Position numbers and translations under genes: made by a program. The notes below the pieces were generated by a model. The model searched no databases. It worked only from the letters and a program-made list of their open reading frames with translations, and was not told where the DNA came from. Below, in pieces: positions 23,923-34,321 of a stretch of DNA of 64,000 nucleotides. Positions within the stretch are counted from its first letter, which is position 1, and the number at the start of each line of letters is the position of its first letter. Source of the DNA: Jaapia argillacea MUCL 33604 (lineage: Eukaryota > Basidiomycota > Agaricomycetes > Jaapiales > Jaapiaceae). Where the stretch lies: assembly GCA_000697665.1 (NCBI GenBank), contig KL197725.1:1-64000 (forward strand). The letters run 5' to 3'.

Positions 23923-25341
23923 ATGGAGGACTTGAAGCGTCAAGATCAAGTGGAAACTCAAATTTCCAAATCCCGACAGCCGCCTTGTTCCAACCTTTCC
24001 TCAACGCGCTCAACATTTCTGATGCTATCGCCTGAGCTATGGCAATGCGTCTTCCGTCACTTACCATCGTACTCCCTGCCCAATGTCACTCTAACTTCCT
24101 CCACCTTTCGGATCATCGCACAACCCCTCCTCGTTCGAGCTGTTCGAATTCGGCTTGTTTGGGGGGGGGGATTCCATTTTTCTCCTTCTTACATCTGCTT
24201 GAGCTACCTGAGACCACTGGGGAACGCATTGCTTTCTTCACTTGGGGTAGGAATGCATCGGAAGTGCGATTTTGCGAGCTATCTGCCCGTCAGTCGCACC
24301 TCGTAGACCAATCTAATTTTCATCTTGGGACGGAAATCGTCCTGAAGGAGTTCTTCGAGGCCCTCCCTAGTTTTGTCAATATGGCTAAACTATCCCTCGG
24401 AGGGCTTCACTTCCTCGATGGCCAGATCCGCGAAATCTCTCGGGTCTCGAGCGTGAGACAACTCAGTCTACGATCTTGCTGTATCACTTGCGAAGACCCG
24501 CTCCCACAATTGACAGTCGAAACAGTTGAACTGGAAGGAGATATCGAAGTCTCCTTAGCATCCGATAACTCAAGAATTCATCCATTAGCTCTCATCGACC
24601 CTTCTTCACTTCGCACCCTTCGCGTGCTCCCATCGTTCAGCGGAACCCTCGCGTTTTCCCCCAATCACATCAAAACTCTCCACATTCCTTATCGCATCAT
24701 CACACATCCATCTTCGTTGCCCCCGTCGAAGAACTCCCATCTACATCACTCTTCCCTCATCTCCGGACGCTCGTCTCGCCTCTCGCCTGTTTTTCTCTCT
24801 TCAGGTTCCATACATTGCAGGAGATCGTTGTGGCAGCGAGTTGGCGGTATGTGACGGGGGCTCACGGTCCCAGGTACTTCTGCGGACCTGCTGCCATCAC
24901 ACTATCCCTTTCGTGCCTCGTTCATCCTGACCGTCTCACACATCTCGAACTTTACCTTCTTAATATCACGGAAGGTTTCCTCCGATGCGTCACCGACTCT
25001 GGAGCATTCACTGCCCTCCTTTCGTTGAAGCTCAATGTGGGAACAGGGAATCGGGCGGAAGTTTCTGATGAAGATGATTTGTACACTCGCAATGTCCGTT
25101 CTTTCGATCTTGGTTCTATGTTTCGCACTAATACTTTTGGTGCTTAGAAACTACTCCATAAATTCCCTCGTCGCCTTCCGACCACTCTAGACTGCGTCCA
25201 TTTGCATATGCCCTCCATGTCTCCTTTCTCCCCTTCAGAGGCGGACATATTCATGGATCACCTCCGGATGCGTTGCAGGGATGTGAGGGATGTGGCTATC
25301 TCGGGAATGGCTTGTCGATATGATGAATCCTTCTATGGATG
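23923..25341 (+). pseudogene. F-box / leucine-rich-repeat gene, interrupted
   Basis: Starts with an F-box (LSPELWQCVFRHLPSYSLPN, then TLTSSTFRIIAQPLLVRAVR), the Skp1-binding module of SCF ubiquitin ligases. An LRR-like region continues in a second frame (LPSFVNMAKLSLGGLHFLDG, VSSVRQLSLRSCCI) after a run of ten G at 24161-24170. A second frame change occurs near 24710, after which FPHLRTLVSPLACFSLFRFH and HPDRLTHLELYLLNITEGFL are read. An in-frame TAG follows SMFRTNTFGA at about 25147, beyond which coding-like sequence continues (RRLPTTLDCVHLHMP) to a TGA at 25341. No plausible introns explain the breaks. The G run is also a place where assembly error is likely, so one break may be technical. 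Agaricomycetes carry many such F-box genes and pseudogenes. Confidence 0.65.
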
Positions 25342-26085
25342 AAGCAGTAGGAGGATATGTATCACTTGAAGAGCTTTTTCGCGCAAATGGGAATTATGGA
25401 ACTCAGAGAAATTGTTCCTCGATCTCCCCCAATGCTGACGTTCAACTTTGCGAACTTACCAAAGGTTCGGACGTTATAACTTCCCTCCCAAGTTCTGCAT
25501 TGCCTGCGATAGTAACTCACAACAGTTTCTTGCAATCTCTGTCGCAGAATCATAGCTCCACCCTCGCTGTCAACTACGCCTTCCCAACCGCTGACAAGAG
25601 CCGCAAGACCACCGCAGTGTTCGGGCACGTTGAATGACGTGACTCATGCTCGATAAGAATATTGACTGTGGATCACCTCGCTTCCCAACGCCATCGTAGA
25701 GACACGCCTTTTCTTGCCCTATCGATCAGGGTCACGCACCCAGCGTTATGACACGCAATTTCCGCACCACCGAATCTACTATTCCTTCTCGTCTCGAGTC
25801 GATACTTGGCATCGTCACCGTCGAAAGGCTTCCGACGATTCTCCCAATAATGCCTTCCTGTCTCGTGTCTCACATGCGGAATATGATTCCGGGCATGTGG
25901 GGGGCTGTTTTTGTGTATAAGGTTTAGTGACCGATATACAGAGTCCTCGCGGCTTCATAGATCCCAAGATTAGGACAACAAGGTGGTTCGTCGATCACTT
26001 GAACTCTACCTCATGTCCTTCGAGCGCGCTTCAACCTATAAGAGCTCCCCTTTCTCATCAGTGACTTACACATTCTCCCTCCGCT
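25342..26085. other. Intergenic upstream of family L copy 1
   Basis: No gene recognised. A TATA-like word (cctataagagc) lies about 50 bp before the ATG at 26086 and may be its core promoter. Confidence 0.4.
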
Positions 26086-27684
26086 ATGGCCCCGCTCATG
26101 CCATCTGTCCTCATCTCAACCGTCTTCATCGTCTCGGTCGCCGCTCTACCCATCGCTCGCTCGGTCATCTGCTCTCCAGCAACATGGCACAATATAATCG
26201 TCTTTTTCATGATCAATTATGCTGCTCACGCTGCCACAATCCCGGCTGCCGCCGGCGCTACGTGGTATGACACCATGTTTTGGACGGTCGTCTGTCTTCT
26301 CCTACCATTTGCTGGTCTCGGAAAGGCGATGGGGTTGGTGTTGAATTATACCTGGGTGGGAGATAGTGAATTGGAGAAGGCTTGGGCTCGGGACGCTCTG
26401 CTGGTCGTTGCTCGGTCTAATGCTTGGGAGCCCAGCGACGAACCGGAGGAGGTGTATGTCAAACTCCCGAAAGGTTTTCTTACGGTCAAAGACGAGTACG
26501 TTCTTCGCTTATATTTCTCGGTCGATAGTCTCATAAGTTCTTTGAGTAGCTGTGCTACGATGCCATCCGCTACGATCAAGATCACCAGGGACGGTCAGGG
26601 CCACGACCTACAACCACATAAAAGTCTCAAGACCCATGGTGGGATCGAACTACCCCTGGACAAGGGCTATCAACTCAGTTACCCAGATCCCTACTACCTT
26701 TCGGAATACTTCCCCTTCCGTTCCAAAATCAACCGCGATACAACACTCGGTAAAACGCAGAGCTGGGTAAAGATGGCCATCTCTGTTGCCCAGCTCTTCT
26801 ATTCAACCATCACCCTCTGTCGCACCCAAGGAAGTCAACTCGAAAAATACGGATACGCCGCATATGGCCTGTCTGTCTTCCCCTATACCTTCATGTCGCT
26901 GGCGAACTTCCTCTGCATCGGTCTCGTCGGGGAGTACCCTAGCATATACATCCTCCGAACGGCCATAATTCGCGAAGCGGAGGGACGAGGAGGAAAGTTT
27001 ACTGGCGTTGTCGGATGTTGCGAGGGGGAAATTGGCAGTGCTGCTGTTACCGCTGCCGACAAGCCTGTGGTTGAATGGGGTGAATTCACCCGTACCACTC
27101 TTTCCGCTGCAGTTGATAGCTGGGATTCGAAGGAAGAAGATGCGAGCTTCTTGCAGAACTCGAAGATCTTGGTGGTCAAGGTTGGCGGAGTGACGAAAAA
27201 GTACCGTTTTCTACCACAGGCTCAAACTGCCGACCACGTCTTCTACGTCTCGTCGTATGCAAATCAGAATAGTATCCCGGATGGCGGCTGCGTATTTTCG
27301 ATACCGACATTACGGGATTTGGTCTACAAGGTCGTATTCGCTCTCGCCTTCGCATTGGCACTGGTCCTCCCGTATTTGGTCATTTATGGTTTCAGTCGGT
27401 TCGAAGCGAGAGAAAGTACTCTCGGGCAGAGAGGTTGGATGATGGCATGGCTCTCTTCCGGCCAGCTCGCGTTCCTCTCCTTCGGATGGATCAGCACCAG
27501 AATGCCGCATTTCAGTCCTTCGACATGGAGGGATATCTATAACGACCCTCACCCAGGCTGGTACCTCGGTCCCCTTATTCCGTCTCTGTTTCTCCTTCCA
27601 GTTACTGCCATCGGAGGGTTTATCGCTGCTGGACAGATGGTAGCCGAGTTTGGCACTTGCACTCTGTCGATTTCACCCTGGTAA
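26086..27684 (+). CDS. Polytopic membrane protein, family L copy 1
   Basis: Uninterrupted frame of 532 residues. Residues 5-22 look like a signal peptide or first helix; further hydrophobic helices lie near 36-58, 63-85, 245-262, 270-290, 405-425, 445-465 and 490-515. The soluble part between about 110 and 220 is hydrophilic. The best-conserved block is at about 225-290 (SWVKMAISVAQLFYSTITL, then GSQLEKYGYAAYGLSVFPY, then LVGEYPSIYILRT). Proteins with this SQL-KYGYAA-GLSVFPY core are widespread in fungi as uncharacterised membrane proteins. It is clearly paralogous to 30704-32287, which aligns along its whole length, including the C-terminal RMPHFSPSTWRDIYNDPHPG. No intron is needed. Function and cellular membrane are unknown. 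Confidence 0.82.
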   Translation: MAPLMPSVLISTVFIVSVAALPIARSVICSPATWHNIIVFFMINYAAHAATIPAAAGATWYDTMFWTVVCLLLPFAGLGKAMGLVLNYTWVGDSELEKAWARDALLVVARSNAWEPSDEPEEVYVKLPKGFLTVKDEYVLRLYFSVDSLISSLSSCATMPSATIKITRDGQGHDLQPHKSLKTHGGIELPLDKGYQLSYPDPYYLSEYFPFRSKINRDTTLGKTQSWVKMAISVAQLFYSTITLCRTQGSQLEKYGYAAYGLSVFPYTFMSLANFLCIGLVGEYPSIYILRTAIIREAEGRGGKFTGVVGCCEGEIGSAAVTAADKPVVEWGEFTRTTLSAAVDSWDSKEEDASFLQNSKILVVKVGGVTKKYRFLPQAQTADHVFYVSSYANQNSIPDGGCVFSIPTLRDLVYKVVFALAFALALVLPYLVIYGFSRFEARESTLGQRGWMMAWLSSGQLAFLSFGWISTRMPHFSPSTWRDIYNDPHPGWYLGPLIPSLFLLPVTAIGGFIAAGQMVAEFGTCTLSISPW

Positions 27685-27844
27685 GCTCTCGCTCTTTTTT
27701 GAAATACTCTTCTGACTGGATAATTGCATTTCAAGATTTCATCTCTCATGTCGCTGCTGGACCACAATTTACAACCCATCTTGCGTCGAGTTGTCATATA
27801 CGTATTCAGACTTTCGTACCGTTTCATATTTTCTCCGCTGCACG

Positions 27845-28020
27845 TCGAATAAGTGCGCGAAGCTCGAGTGCGAGCTCGACCGCAGACCACCAAGAACGTG
27901 GCGTGGAGTGAAAACCACCAGTCATCAGGGCAACTCCTCTAAGGATCATGGCAACTTTGGCGTATCGAGTCGAACATGGTTTGGTTGAGCACCCTTGTCT
28001 TAGTCGGCTCACTATGGAGT
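27845..28020 (+). pseudogene. 3' relic of a second DUF7918 gene
   Basis: Resembles the last exon and 3' flank of the DUF7918 gene (20866-21060): words such as gcgcgaagctcgagtgcgagct, accagtcatcagggc, ggttgagcacccttgtcttag correspond to gctcaagcgcgagcttc, atcagtcatcagggt and gtttgaacaccttgtctgag. The order 'DUF7918 3' end, then family G on the minus strand' is the same at both loci, so this is a relic of one duplicated block. Confidence 0.5.
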
Positions 28021-28439
28021 GTACAAAGATGCCATAACTCTCGACAGAGAACCCGCGAAAATGGTCTCCCTGTCGCCCGAGCTCAACCGTTATAGACTTG
28101 ACCAAGTCTAACCGGTACCCTTTCATGAGAGAAATCGCTACGCAACACCGAGTTTAAGGCAGTGTTGCAACAATCTGGTCGACATAGTCATAAGCGCTTC
28201 AGATGGCATTGGTATCGAGAAAAATACAATTCACCCCAATCACCATTCCCGAAAAGGCAAAGCCATCCCCCTCTAACTCAATCTCAAGCCGGAATCGCTC
28301 GATCCCTCCTCGCAACTTCCCTCAGCTACTACTCCCAGTCCCTCGTCAACTCTAATTTCCCCTCCTCACACTTCATCCTCACGTCGTCCTCGCGATCGAT
28401 TGTGAAGAACGAGAAGGTGGGTGAAGATGGTAGCCAGCC

Positions 28440-29760
28440 TTATTGATGGGCGATTCGACAGAAGTCGGGAGGGTTTTCTGTCGAGGGAGGGTGCGACGAA
28501 AATGTGAGCGGGAAGAAGAGGGGCAGACTCGAGTCTAATGCCATTTGGCTCCACTGAATGGTTCGTGTAAGAATTGCTGAGGTAGGTTGCGAGTCGGTTC
28601 GTACTTGGGTATGTAGAGGGTCAACTTGGTGAGAGACATCGAATGAATGTTTGTCAAAGTCGAAGCGAAGGTCGAGATGTCCGAGTAACGAGAAACCTAC
28701 GAAGATAAAAGTCAATTAATAAAGTAGCCAGAGTGCGAATACGGAAAATTTTGAGGGGGAATAACGAAATAAAGACGGATACATACCTCCCTCCTCTCGA
28801 GGAGCAAACAGATCTTTTAGCTTCACCCCCTGTCCCGATACACCATCGCCTCTCATCATCCCCCTCCCTCGACGGCACCTTCATTCGAAGGGATTACTTC
28901 TCTCGCATTCTGAACCTGGCTCTCGTCGTCCGACACCATAACCTCAGTCTTAGAAACATCTCTGATGTACTCCTCTCCATCCAACTCCTGATCTCCGAAT
29001 AGCGAGGCGGCAATCCCCAGGGAACTCTGTTTTTCATGTTCAGACTCGTCGGGCGAGAGTATTGCGGTCGATGGATGTTGGGTAGGTGGTATAATCGTCG
29101 CGTGAACGGAAACCGACGATTGTGAAGCGGTTGGTTGACAGTCGCTCGAAGAGGACAGGGATGTGGGATGTGCAAGGGAAGTGACAAAGTAGTCAAGTTG
29201 AGTTCGATCATTTTCGAAACCATCTTCGTCAATACCCCCAGTACCCCCACCCTCGCCCTTGCTACCACTGCCCCCGCCCCACCTCTCCTCCGGTACACCA
29301 TTCCCCAAATCTATACCACTACAAGCCGTCGAAAGTCCACCAATACCCAAGAACGTACGCTTCAGATGTTCCGAGCCTCACCTCGTCGGATCGACCGTCC
29401 TGCGCCCTGCCCTCAACTTCGGATCCCTCCTCTTGCCCACCCTCTCCCTCTCCTTCCGCTCCTCCTTTCCCTTCTGCTATGAACCGCGAGTCGGAAAGGT
29501 CGTAAGGGTCGTGAGGCCGCATAGTACGCGTGGGTCCGGCTCTTGGTGCCCTCAACATTCGCATAGCCAAACGTTCTTGGCCGTCCAACTCTATCCAACA
29601 ACCCAAAGCCATCCAGAGATTTGACGGGACCCAGGGAGGCCTGAGACAGACGATGTTGGAGCTCAGATGGTGTGATGGAGGGAGTGAGACCGTCCACCGG
29701 CGTGACGCACCTAACCTCGAACTATCAATCACTCTCCCCCACTCCTCATCGATCATCCAT
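28440..29760 (-). CDS. Family G copy B, unidentified, possibly broken
   Basis: Minus-strand coding signals in order: LTPSITPSELQHRLSQASLG and VKSLDGFGLLDRVGRPRTFG (29690-29560); an acidic Glu/Gly-rich stretch ending GRSDEVRLGTSEAYVLG (29500-29345); a Ser/Thr/Pro and acidic linker with STAILSPDESEHEKQSSLGI (29110-29020); DDESQVQNAREVIPSNEG (28940-28880); GVSGQGVKLKDLFAPREEG (28850-28795); an intron starting GTATGT; then GFSLLGHLDLRFDFDKHSFD (28700-28640) and a short tail. Copies A and C share these blocks in the same order, so the family is real. A single-base change of frame in a G run near 28865 separates two blocks here and may mean that this copy is damaged. I cannot name the product. Confidence 0.5.
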
Positions 29761-30703
29761 CATCTAACCAATACAAGGAGACGTATGGAGTATGCGTAGC
29801 TGATTGTTTGGCTTTTACCGCCGCGTGTTGGGACTCGCTTTGGCAAGACGAGATGCGGAGGTGGGTCGACGAGAAGCGAAGAGTTGGTGCTGATATGCTT
29901 GACAACACTGAAGTTTATAAGGCGAGACTGACCGGTAGTATATACCCCAACGACGAACAGGTGTGTGGCGGGAGGCCGAGGACCGACGCGTCGTGCAAAC
30001 CTTAAGCTCCATTCTCCTTTTCGGCCTTCCACAACTCCAGTTTAATCCGCAAAACCCCCTCCGGCTGTCAGGTTCAACCATGAGCGCCCATCTGCACCGC
30101 AAATCTGGTACCTATGTGAGGCGTTCCAATCGGTTGAGACCATAGTCCCCGTTTACATCCCAAAGGATATCGGCACAATTAAACCCATCTCCGTCTAGGC
30201 CCACTGGCACGTCCAATCCGTCTGAACTCTCTTTGAACCGCCCCAAACTAGGTGAGTATCACTCAGAAACGTTTTGCTCACAAGCAAAGGCAAAGGCTAT
30301 GAATGTGACTTCATCCTCATCACCACTCGTTCGATTCCAGAATGCAAGCTGATAATGGATTCTTCACCACAGGGCGCCTCTGCTTCATCGTGATTGCACA
30401 GCCTTCCAGTACCCTATCAATCAAGGACAAGCGCCCTCATGTTGACGCACCAATCCCTGCTGATCTCAGTCCGATAGCTCAGGCCGATAGGAAGCTGTTG
30501 ACAATCGAAAGCAGTTTCATGATCAACAAGACTAATGTTCGGGGGCGAAATAGCGTTCGGAGGACACGAGGTACCAACCGGTGACTCAAAAAAAGACAGC
30601 CTAACCCGGAATGTACGAAAACCACAAAGAGATAATGCATACCGAGAAGTATATCTGGTAAGTAGGCACAAATGCTCGTTCGCTCTACCCCCGTACGCCC
30701 ACC
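29761..30703. other. Intergenic between family G copy B and family L copy 2
   Basis: Short open stretches (29808-30145 +, 30342-30584 +) without recognisable similarity. No confident gene. Confidence 0.35.
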
Positions 30704-32287
30704 ATGCCTCCAAGCTTCATCCCACTCATCCTCATCTCAATCTACCTCCCCGTCCCAGTCACCGCCCTACCCATACCTCGTTCTATCATCTGTTATCCAA
30801 CGACATGGCGCGACATGGTCACCTTCTTCGTAATCAACTACATAGCCCACGCGGCCTCAATCCCAACCGTCGCCGGCGCTACATGGTACGACACAGTGTT
30901 TTGGACCACCATCTCCCTTTTCCTCCCATTCGCTGGTCTCGGAAAAGCCATGGGACTGGTATTGAATTATATCTTGGTGGGAAAGAGCGACTTGGAGAAG
31001 GCTTGGGCTTGCGATGCTTTATTTGTCGTTGCTCGGTCGAGTCATTGGGAACCGGGAGATAAACCTGAAGAGGTGTATGTCAAATTCCCAGTTGACTTCC
31101 GTACCCTTCAAGACGAGTACGTTCTTCCCTTTCGCTGTTCCGTCGCCGACCTTATCTTCGAACGTAGATGTACCGCCACCATCAAAGTAACAAGGGACGG
31201 CGAAGGCCGAGACATAAAACCTCACGAAAGCCTCAAAATTCACGGCGGGATCTACCTCCCACCGGGCTACCAAATCGATTACCCAGACCCCTACTACCTC
31301 TCTGAATACTTTCCCTTCCGATCCACCATCAACCGCCGCATCTCCCTCAGTAAAACCCAAAGCTGGGTAAAGATGACCATATCTGTCGCACAACTCGTTT
31401 ATTCCACTACTACAATCTACCGTTCGAGAGGAAGTCAACTTGAGAAGTATGGATATGCTGCTTTTGGATTGTCGGTTTTCCCTTATGCTTTCATGTCGCT
31501 TGCGAATTTTCTCTGTGTGGGTATTGTGGGTGAGTACCCGAGCGTGTCTATTCTTCGGACGGATGTGATGTATGAAGCGGAACGAAGGGGAGGACATTTT
31601 TCTGGTGTTGTCGGATGTTGTAAAGGCGAACTTGATGGTATTGTGGGCGGTGAAGGGAAACCGTACGTGGAATGGTCAGATTTCACACGTACCACAATTT
31701 CCGTTGAGAGTGGTGGGAGTTCGAAAGAAGAGGAGGGCGATGAGTGTTTTTTGGAGAAGATCTTGGTGGTTACGGTTGAAGGAGTGACGAAGAGGTTCCT
31801 ACTCCTACAGGACTCCGATCGAGGAGGGGATACCGACGTCGACCACGTCTTCCAAGTATCATCGTACGCAAATCAAGGCTCCATCCCCGGCGGCTGCTAC
31901 GTTTTCCCCAGAGAAAGCCTACAAGGCCTACCCTACAATTCAGTCCTCTTGACCACGCTCGCACTATCCTTAATCCTCCCTTATCTCGTCATCTACACTC
32001 TCACCAAATTCGAAGCTCGAGAAAGTACAATCGAACAACGAATTTGGATGATGGCATGGCTTTCTTCCAGCCAACTCGCTATTCTCTCTTTTGGTTGGAT
32101 CACTACTAGGATGCCGCATTTCAGCCCGTCGACCTGGCAAGATATATATAATGATCCTTGTACCAGGTGGTACTTTGCATTACTTTTTCCGTCGCTGTTT
32201 TTGCTTCCTATACCTGCTATGGGTGGGTTCGTTATTGTTGGAAATATGTTGGCGGAGTTTGGGACTTGTGCTTTGGCTCCTTCTTGA
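30704..32287 (+). CDS. Polytopic membrane protein, family L copy 2
   Basis: Uninterrupted frame of 527 residues, paralogous to 26086-27684 over its full length. The N-terminus MPPSFIPLILISIYLPVPVT is a signal peptide or first helix. The conserved core reads SWVKMTISVAQLVYSTTTIY, GSQLEKYGYAAFGLSVFPYA, VGEYPSVSILRT, and the C-terminal part TRMPHFSPSTWQDIYNDPCT. Seven or more hydrophobic helices lie in the same places as in copy 1. Differences concentrate in the hydrophilic region (about 110-215) and in the Gly/Glu-rich loop near 310-370. The function is unknown. The 3' flank (32290-32480) was also duplicated: a remnant is at 35785-36030. Confidence 0.82.
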   Translation: MPPSFIPLILISIYLPVPVTALPIPRSIICYPTTWRDMVTFFVINYIAHAASIPTVAGATWYDTVFWTTISLFLPFAGLGKAMGLVLNYILVGKSDLEKAWACDALFVVARSSHWEPGDKPEEVYVKFPVDFRTLQDEYVLPFRCSVADLIFERRCTATIKVTRDGEGRDIKPHESLKIHGGIYLPPGYQIDYPDPYYLSEYFPFRSTINRRISLSKTQSWVKMTISVAQLVYSTTTIYRSRGSQLEKYGYAAFGLSVFPYAFMSLANFLCVGIVGEYPSVSILRTDVMYEAERRGGHFSGVVGCCKGELDGIVGGEGKPYVEWSDFTRTTISVESGGSSKEEEGDECFLEKILVVTVEGVTKRFLLLQDSDRGGDTDVDHVFQVSSYANQGSIPGGCYVFPRESLQGLPYNSVLLTTLALSLILPYLVIYTLTKFEARESTIEQRIWMMAWLSSSQLAILSFGWITTRMPHFSPSTWQDIYNDPCTRWYFALLFPSLFLLPIPAMGGFVIVGNMLAEFGTCALAPS

Positions 32288-32999
32288 TGGTGAGTTATCG
32301 ATGTCGCTTCGGGTTGGACACTGCTGATGCCAGTGACGACTTCACGACAGGATCTCGTCCTTTGGGTATATGCTGGGTAACAGTTTGTTACCGACCGACT
32401 GCCTGCCTCGAATCTTCAGACCGTCCGGATTTCGTATCTCTTTCTTGGGTACATTTTTCGCAGCCCTGTATCTTACTGTAGGGTTTGTGTAATTCAGTGA
32501 TAGCGTAGGTAGATTACAAGTTGTTGTTCCAAGATCTCACGACTTGGACTTGGGGATAACGAACAGCAAACAATACCATCGTGTAGAAATTCGCTACCGC
32601 GAACCGACGCAACCGACAAGCTGGTCGATAGAGGGAAAAGAAGTGGGTCATGAATGATGAATCACATACCGGGATAGAAGGGCGTCGAGTATCGCATCGA
32701 TTTTAGCACCATAAGGGGAGTAATGCCATCGTGGTGGACATGAAGGAGCTCGAAGGAGATGTCGAACGGATGATCGACATATGCGTTCTAAAAAAAATCG
32801 GTCTCAGTTTTGTTGTGTAGCGACACTACATTCCTCACCTGGCATGGCCATAGAATCCCAGCATCCCTCCCCTCTCTCTCGCCTTTATACACATAACAAA
32901 CGCACCGTCCAAGCACACCTCATTCCCTCGCTATGTCAATTCATCAACAACAAGGGTGATGTGGGTAAGATGGAGGCAGCCAAAAGCGAGATCGCATGA
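32288..32999. other. 3' flank of family L copy 2
   Basis: Similar in patches to 35850-36260 (gatctcacga..., gcaccat.agg). No confident gene; a short open frame at 32781-32999 has no recognisable product. Confidence 0.4.
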
Positions 33000-34210
33000 A
33001 CCTAGTCTGTATGAGGAAGGATTGTATCTTGTAATGTTTCAATGAAGGTAGAACGCCGCGGTAGTTCGAGGGATGGGGCATTTCGAGAAATGAGATGAGA
33101 GCGCCAATGCTGAGGGATAGTCGGGCAAAGGAAATTTACAACACACCTGGTATTCGTCTGAGCTAACATATCCCACTCACTACCCAAGAGCTGGCCCTTG
33201 AGATGTTCCGAGCCCCACCTCATCGGATCGATCTATCTCCTCCTCACCATCGTCGGCGGATCACCCCTCTCAATCCCCCTCCCCTTCTCCTTCAGTCCAT
33301 CCTATCTCTTCCTCTCCAAAACTAGAGTTGGTAAGGGCCGTAGGGGTCGTCCAGGCCGCATGCGTATCGGTCGTAAAGTCTTGGGCGAGAGGGAAACTTA
33401 CAGCCCGCTTGGTTGTTCGAAGAAGTGATTTCTGGGGTGATCAGAGCCACCCACTGCGAGTAAGTTACTTGGACTCCAAGGTGGAGGCGTTTTCAGGTTG
33501 AGTGGTAGCAGTCGGGCATGATAAGCGAAGGTGTTTATTCTAAGGGAAGAGTGATTCATTCAAGCATAAAACGGTATCACGACAGCGTAAGACGAACCTT
33601 TCTCGATAGTTTGGCTTTGCTTCTCCGATCCCAACTTTGCACCTCTCAAGTCGCACCACTTAGTATGTTCATACCTGTAACATCGATGGCAGGTAAAAAT
33701 GAGTCCCATGTAACAGCAATGTGACTCCAAGTCCATCTCATCCAGAAAAGAGAAGTAGAAGTCGGAGAAAATTTACTCACATCGTGCCAAACCGCTATTA
33801 TTGCCCTCAGCAGTCACATAACAAACTTTCTCGGCAGTCCAACTCCTTTCAGCAGTCCAAACGCGTCCAGAGATTTGACGGTACCAAAGGAGGATAGACG
33901 ATGTTGGAGCTCAGATGGTGTGATGGTGGGAGTGAGACCAGAGGTGTGGAAGCGTTCGGTGACGAGGTCGGATTCGGATGCCAGACTCAAGCCAGGCTGA
34001 TCTCGAGGAGATTTGCGTGGGTTAGTTCCAGGTGAACGAGATAACCTTTGATAGTTGTTGGTTGTGTCCGCTCGACCACGGTGACGTTAGGCGGTTTGAG
34101 ACATTGTGGGCAGGAGCAACCACCGCGGCGGGAACCCAGAAAGGAAGGATGAGATCTTGGATAAGTATTTCAACTCACCCGCCGCCAACGACTGCCCTTT
34201 GCGCTCGCAA
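33000..34210 (-). pseudogene. Family G copy C, partial
   Basis: Minus strand. Starts near 34190, reads CSCPQCLKPPNVTVVERTQP and TTIKGYLVHLEL (34125-34030), then LASESDLVTERFHTSGLTPT and ITPSELQHRLSSFGTVKSLD (33990-33860), DAFGLLKGVGLPRKFV, a non-coding stretch, then THAAWTTPTALTNSSFGEEE and EEIDRSDEVGLGTSQ (33360-33200), and LELPRRSTFIETLQDTILPH near 33030. Blocks are shared with copies A and B, but stops and frame changes interrupt them and the 3' third (LFAPREEG, LLGHLD) is absent. The N-terminal CPQC block is preserved here and in copy A only, so comparing the three copies is the best way to define the ancestral protein. Confidence 0.5.
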
Positions 34211-34321
34211 GCACCGCTCATCAACCTTACCATGTCTCGTCAACGGGACCATTCTATCAGCTCTCTTTCGTCCACGAGCGACAGCATCCAGTCCCAACGA
34301 TCTCTCTGTGCGATCAACCCA

